From: Opitutaceae bacterium
GTDB taxonomy: Bacteria > Verrucomicrobiota > Verrucomicrobiia > Opitutales > Opitutaceae
Direction of reading: 5' to 3'
Assembly (NCBI GenBank): GCA_028284385.1
Contig: JANQRT010000073.1
Span: 277,428-341,427 of the forward strand
DNA length: 64,000 nucleotides
Shown here: positions 61,742 through 64,000 of the stretch, piece after piece
Layout: the number at the start of each line of letters is the position of its first letter
Position numbering within the stretch: position 1 is the first letter of the stretch
Translations under genes and position numbers: made by a program
Notes under the pieces: generated by a model
What the model was told of the DNA's origin: nothing
Database searches by the model: none
What the model saw: only the letters and a program-made list of their open reading frames with translations

Positions 61742-64000
61742 ATGATTTCCTGGTTCACACGAAACGGAGTCGCTGCAAATCTTCTCATGCTGCTTCTGCT
61801 TTGCGGAGGTATCGGCGCGTATTTCAATATCAAGCGCGAGTTGTTTCCAACGTTCTCGCTCGATATCGTAATCGTCAGAGTCCCCTACCTAGGAGCTTCG
61901 CCCGAAGAGGTGGAAGAGGCAGTTGTTGTTCGCATCGAGGAGGCCCTAGAAGGAATCGACGGTATCAAAGAATTGAATTCAAAAGCTCTTGAGGGCTATG
62001 GTTCTGTAAGCGCCGTAGTGGACAAGGGCTATGACGTGACTAAGGTCAAGGACGAGATAAAGACTCGCGTCGATGCCATTAGCACTTTCCCCGATGGGAC
62101 GGAACGAGCGATCATCGAAGAGCTTCTCATTCCCAAGGATGTCATCCGCATCTCGATTTTCGGCAACGCCAGCGAAAAGGAAATCAAGAAGCTAACCGAG
62201 CGAGTTCGCGACGACATGGTTAAAATCGATGGCATCAGCCAAGCTGTTGTAGAAGGCCTGCGCGACTACGAGATATCGATTGAAGTATCTGAAAATACAC
62301 TACGAGAATACAACCTCACTTTCGATCAAGTCGTCAATATCGTAAAAGCGAACTCCATCGATCTGCCAGGCGGGCTGATCAAGGCTGAAGGAGGAGAGAT
62401 CGCCCTTCGGACCAAAGAGCAGGCCTATGTGGGCGAGGACTTCGAGTCGATCGTTTTGCTAACCAGTCCCGATGGAGCTGAAGTTCGACTAGGGGACATT
62501 GCCAACATCGTCGACGGGTTCGAAGAGCAGGACATCTATACTTTGTTTAATGGAAAGCCGGCCGGTATGGTCCTCGTCCGAGAAGTTGGTGACGAAAACC
62601 CGCTTGATATCTCGGAAAACGTCTATGAATACGTCGAGCAAGCAAAGGCGACTTGGCTGCCCAGCGGCATAGAGATGGTAGCCTGGAGCGATTCTTCCTA
62701 CTACCTGCAAGGGCGTATCGACATGCTGTTGAACAATGGTCTCATTGGATTCGTTCTGGTCCTCATATCGCTGGCCATTTTTCTCAGACCGACCCTCGCC
62801 TTCTTTGTAGCCATCGGCATTCCTGTGAGCTTTTTGGCGACTCTGGCCATAGGACCTCTGGTGGGCATCACGGTCAATCTTCTGTCTCTTTTCGCCTTCA
62901 TTCTCGTTTTGGGAATCGTAGTTGACGACGCCATCGTGGTGGGAGAGAGCGTATTCACCGAGTTTCAAAATAAAGGTCCGGGAGTCGAAAGCGCCATCTC
63001 GGGCACCCATCGCGTATCCATGCCCGTGACCTTTGCCATTCTTACCACTATCGTGGCGTTTTTCCCCGTTTTTCTACTGCCTGGGACTATCGGAAAGTTC
63101 ATGGCGGTCATTCCCCTGGCGGTCATCCCCACCCTGCTGTTCTCACTCGTGCAAAGCAAGCTCGTACTTCCCTACCATCTGTCGCTCTGCACCGTTGGAG
63201 ACAAGAGCCATCGAAGCGAATTGAATCCGCTTTCGCGGTTGCAGCGCAAGTTTTCCGATGGATTGGAAGGCTTTATCAAAAAGCGCTACCTTCCCTTCCT
63301 TAAGAAAGCCATCCAGTTTCGCTACATGACGTTGGCTTCCTTTATGGCAGCCCTTATTTTCGCAGTCGCTCTTGTAGTTAGCGGAACAATACGATTCGTG
63401 TTCTTTCCCAATGTTCCCTCCGACTATATTTTCGTCGAGCTGACCATGGCGGAAGGTACGCCGATTGCCGAAACCGAAAAGGCAATGGAGCGGATCGACC
63501 AAGCCATAGAAGACATTCGACAGGAAGACATGGAAAACGGGAAAAGCGACCCGGTATCCAATAAAAGCCTTTTTCTCGGATATAGCGTGATTTCAGGCGG
63601 ACCTAATCCCACCGAAGTCAACTCGGGAAGCAATATCGGCTCGATTATCCTCGAGCTGGCCAAAAGCGAAATTCGAGACTCGAATGCTACCGAAGTTTCC
63701 GAGCGTTGGAGAACGAAAGTCGGCTCGATTCCGGGCGCCCGGAGGATAAATTTCCAGGACAGCGCGGCTGGTCCTGTGGGTTTGCCGGTAGACGTTCGCC
63801 TTACCGGTCGCGACTTCGTCGAACTGAAAGCCGCGTCATTGGAAATTCAGGACAAGCTCAAAGAAATCGATGGCTTGTATAATATACGAGATAATTATTC
63901 CGAAGGTAAGCGCGAACTGAAAGTTCGCTTAAGGGAGAACGCTCGCTCGCTGGGTTTGAGTGCTGGAGACCTGGGAAGACAGACTCGATCCGCCTTCTAT
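61742..64000 (+). CDS. RND-family efflux pump, 3' end outside the window
   Basis: The ATG at 61742 starts 753 readable codons; the frame is open at the window edge. The N-terminus (NGVAANLLMLLLLCGGIGAY) parallels that of the first RND pump. The TM4 segment GIVVDDAIVVGESVFTEFQN keeps the two proton-relay Asp. The first periplasmic loop (RELFPTFSLDIVIVRVPYLG) and the start of the second loop (SRTIRFVFFPNVPSDYIFVE-like) are present. It is the inner-membrane pump of the TetR-controlled system, homologous to the pump at 42187-45444. About 300 residues are missing if it has normal length. Confidence 0.92.
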   Translation, partial: MISWFTRNGVAANLLMLLLLCGGIGAYFNIKRELFPTFSLDIVIVRVPYLGASPEEVEEAVVVRIEEALEGIDGIKELNSKALEGYGSVSAVVDKGYDVTKVKDEIKTRVDAISTFPDGTERAIIEELLIPKDVIRISIFGNASEKEIKKLTERVRDDMVKIDGISQAVVEGLRDYEISIEVSENTLREYNLTFDQVVNIVKANSIDLPGGLIKAEGGEIALRTKEQAYVGEDFESIVLLTSPDGAEVRLGDIANIVDGFEEQDIYTLFNGKPAGMVLVREVGDENPLDISENVYEYVEQAKATWLPSGIEMVAWSDSSYYLQGRIDMLLNNGLIGFVLVLISLAIFLRPTLAFFVAIGIPVSFLATLAIGPLVGITVNLLSLFAFILVLGIVVDDAIVVGESVFTEFQNKGPGVESAISGTHRVSMPVTFAILTTIVAFFPVFLLPGTIGKFMAVIPLAVIPTLLFSLVQSKLVLPYHLSLCTVGDKSHRSELNPLSRLQRKFSDGLEGFIKKRYLPFLKKAIQFRYMTLASFMAALIFAVALVVSGTIRFVFFPNVPSDYIFVELTMAEGTPIAETEKAMERIDQAIEDIRQEDMENGKSDPVSNKSLFLGYSVISGGPNPTEVNSGSNIGSIILELAKSEIRDSNATEVSERWRTKVGSIPGARRINFQDSAAGPVGLPVDVRLTGRDFVELKAASLEIQDKLKEIDGLYNIRDNYSEGKRELKVRLRENARSLGLSAGDLGRQTRSAFY

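Overview
The window is bacterial and looks like a marine or saline member of the Verrucomicrobiota (Opitutales/Puniceicoccales-like). This is inferred from gene content: a membrane pyrophosphatase, NhaA, an Rhs/YD-repeat protein exported by a Sec signal, a protein with four TonB-C-like modules, osmoregulated glucan genes, and genes with mixed spacing and few strong Shine-Dalgarno sites. No rRNA or tRNA was seen, so the assignment cannot be confirmed here.

Layout. 1-6.5 kb: end of a DUF420-like membrane protein, an SLC13/DASS permease with RCK domains, two cloverleaf-like inverted-repeat elements, a zinc alcohol dehydrogenase, two SAM methyltransferases and an ECF sigma/anti-sigma pair between them. 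6.5-21.2 kb: an accessory island, nearly all on the minus strand. It has a small membrane protein, a VapBC-type toxin-antitoxin pair, a REP-associated (Y1/HUH) transposase, a probably truncated TPR gene and dispersed short repeats. It also has an orphan Rhs tip carrying a Doc/Fic domain, followed by an 84-aa protein and a cyclic-phosphate receiver (cREC) protein. The main Rhs operon follows: a secreted 279-aa protein, a TPR protein, a 2002-aa Rhs protein and a HEAT-repeat lipoprotein. 21.2-28 kb: a non-coding stretch, a Gly/Arg-tailed secreted protein, a 1031-aa membrane coiled-coil protein and the four-module TonB-C protein. 28.6-38.8 kb: hppA, a multi-pass membrane protein, a SOUL heme-binding protein, a DinB-like protein, a tiny basic protein, a short HPF, a winged-helix regulator, nhaA, a site-2 protease, a Tat-exported TIM-barrel protein, a methyltransferase and a DUF4870 protein. 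38.9-42.1 kb: a sugar ABC importer without its ATPase. 42.2-48.4 kb: an RND tripartite efflux system (minus strand). 48.7-52.8 kb: an acetolactate synthase-like enzyme, an aldehyde dehydrogenase and a cupin, then a DM13 protein. 52.9-58.1 kb: an esterase and opgG-X-opgH. 58.3-64 kb: a second RND system led by a TetR regulator; its pump gene runs off the window.

How the genes work together. HppA (pyrophosphate-driven ion pumping) and NhaA fit a sodium/proton economy. nhaA shares a roughly 40-bp upstream element with the small-ORF/HPF unit, and a winged-helix regulator lies between them, suggesting a common stress regulon. The Rhs island is the likeliest place for an undescribed system: a full-length Rhs protein with an AT-rich unrecognised tip and an adjoining HEAT lipoprotein, plus a displaced Rhs-Doc tip with two small downstream genes. 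Both tips join at the same core boundary (an LGMY tetrapeptide), with 76 of 80 core residues identical by eye, which is the arrangement expected for tip exchange by recombination.

All assignments come from reading protein motifs and DNA by eye. No database search, alignment program or structure prediction was run. Residue positions are approximate unless a specific residue is named.
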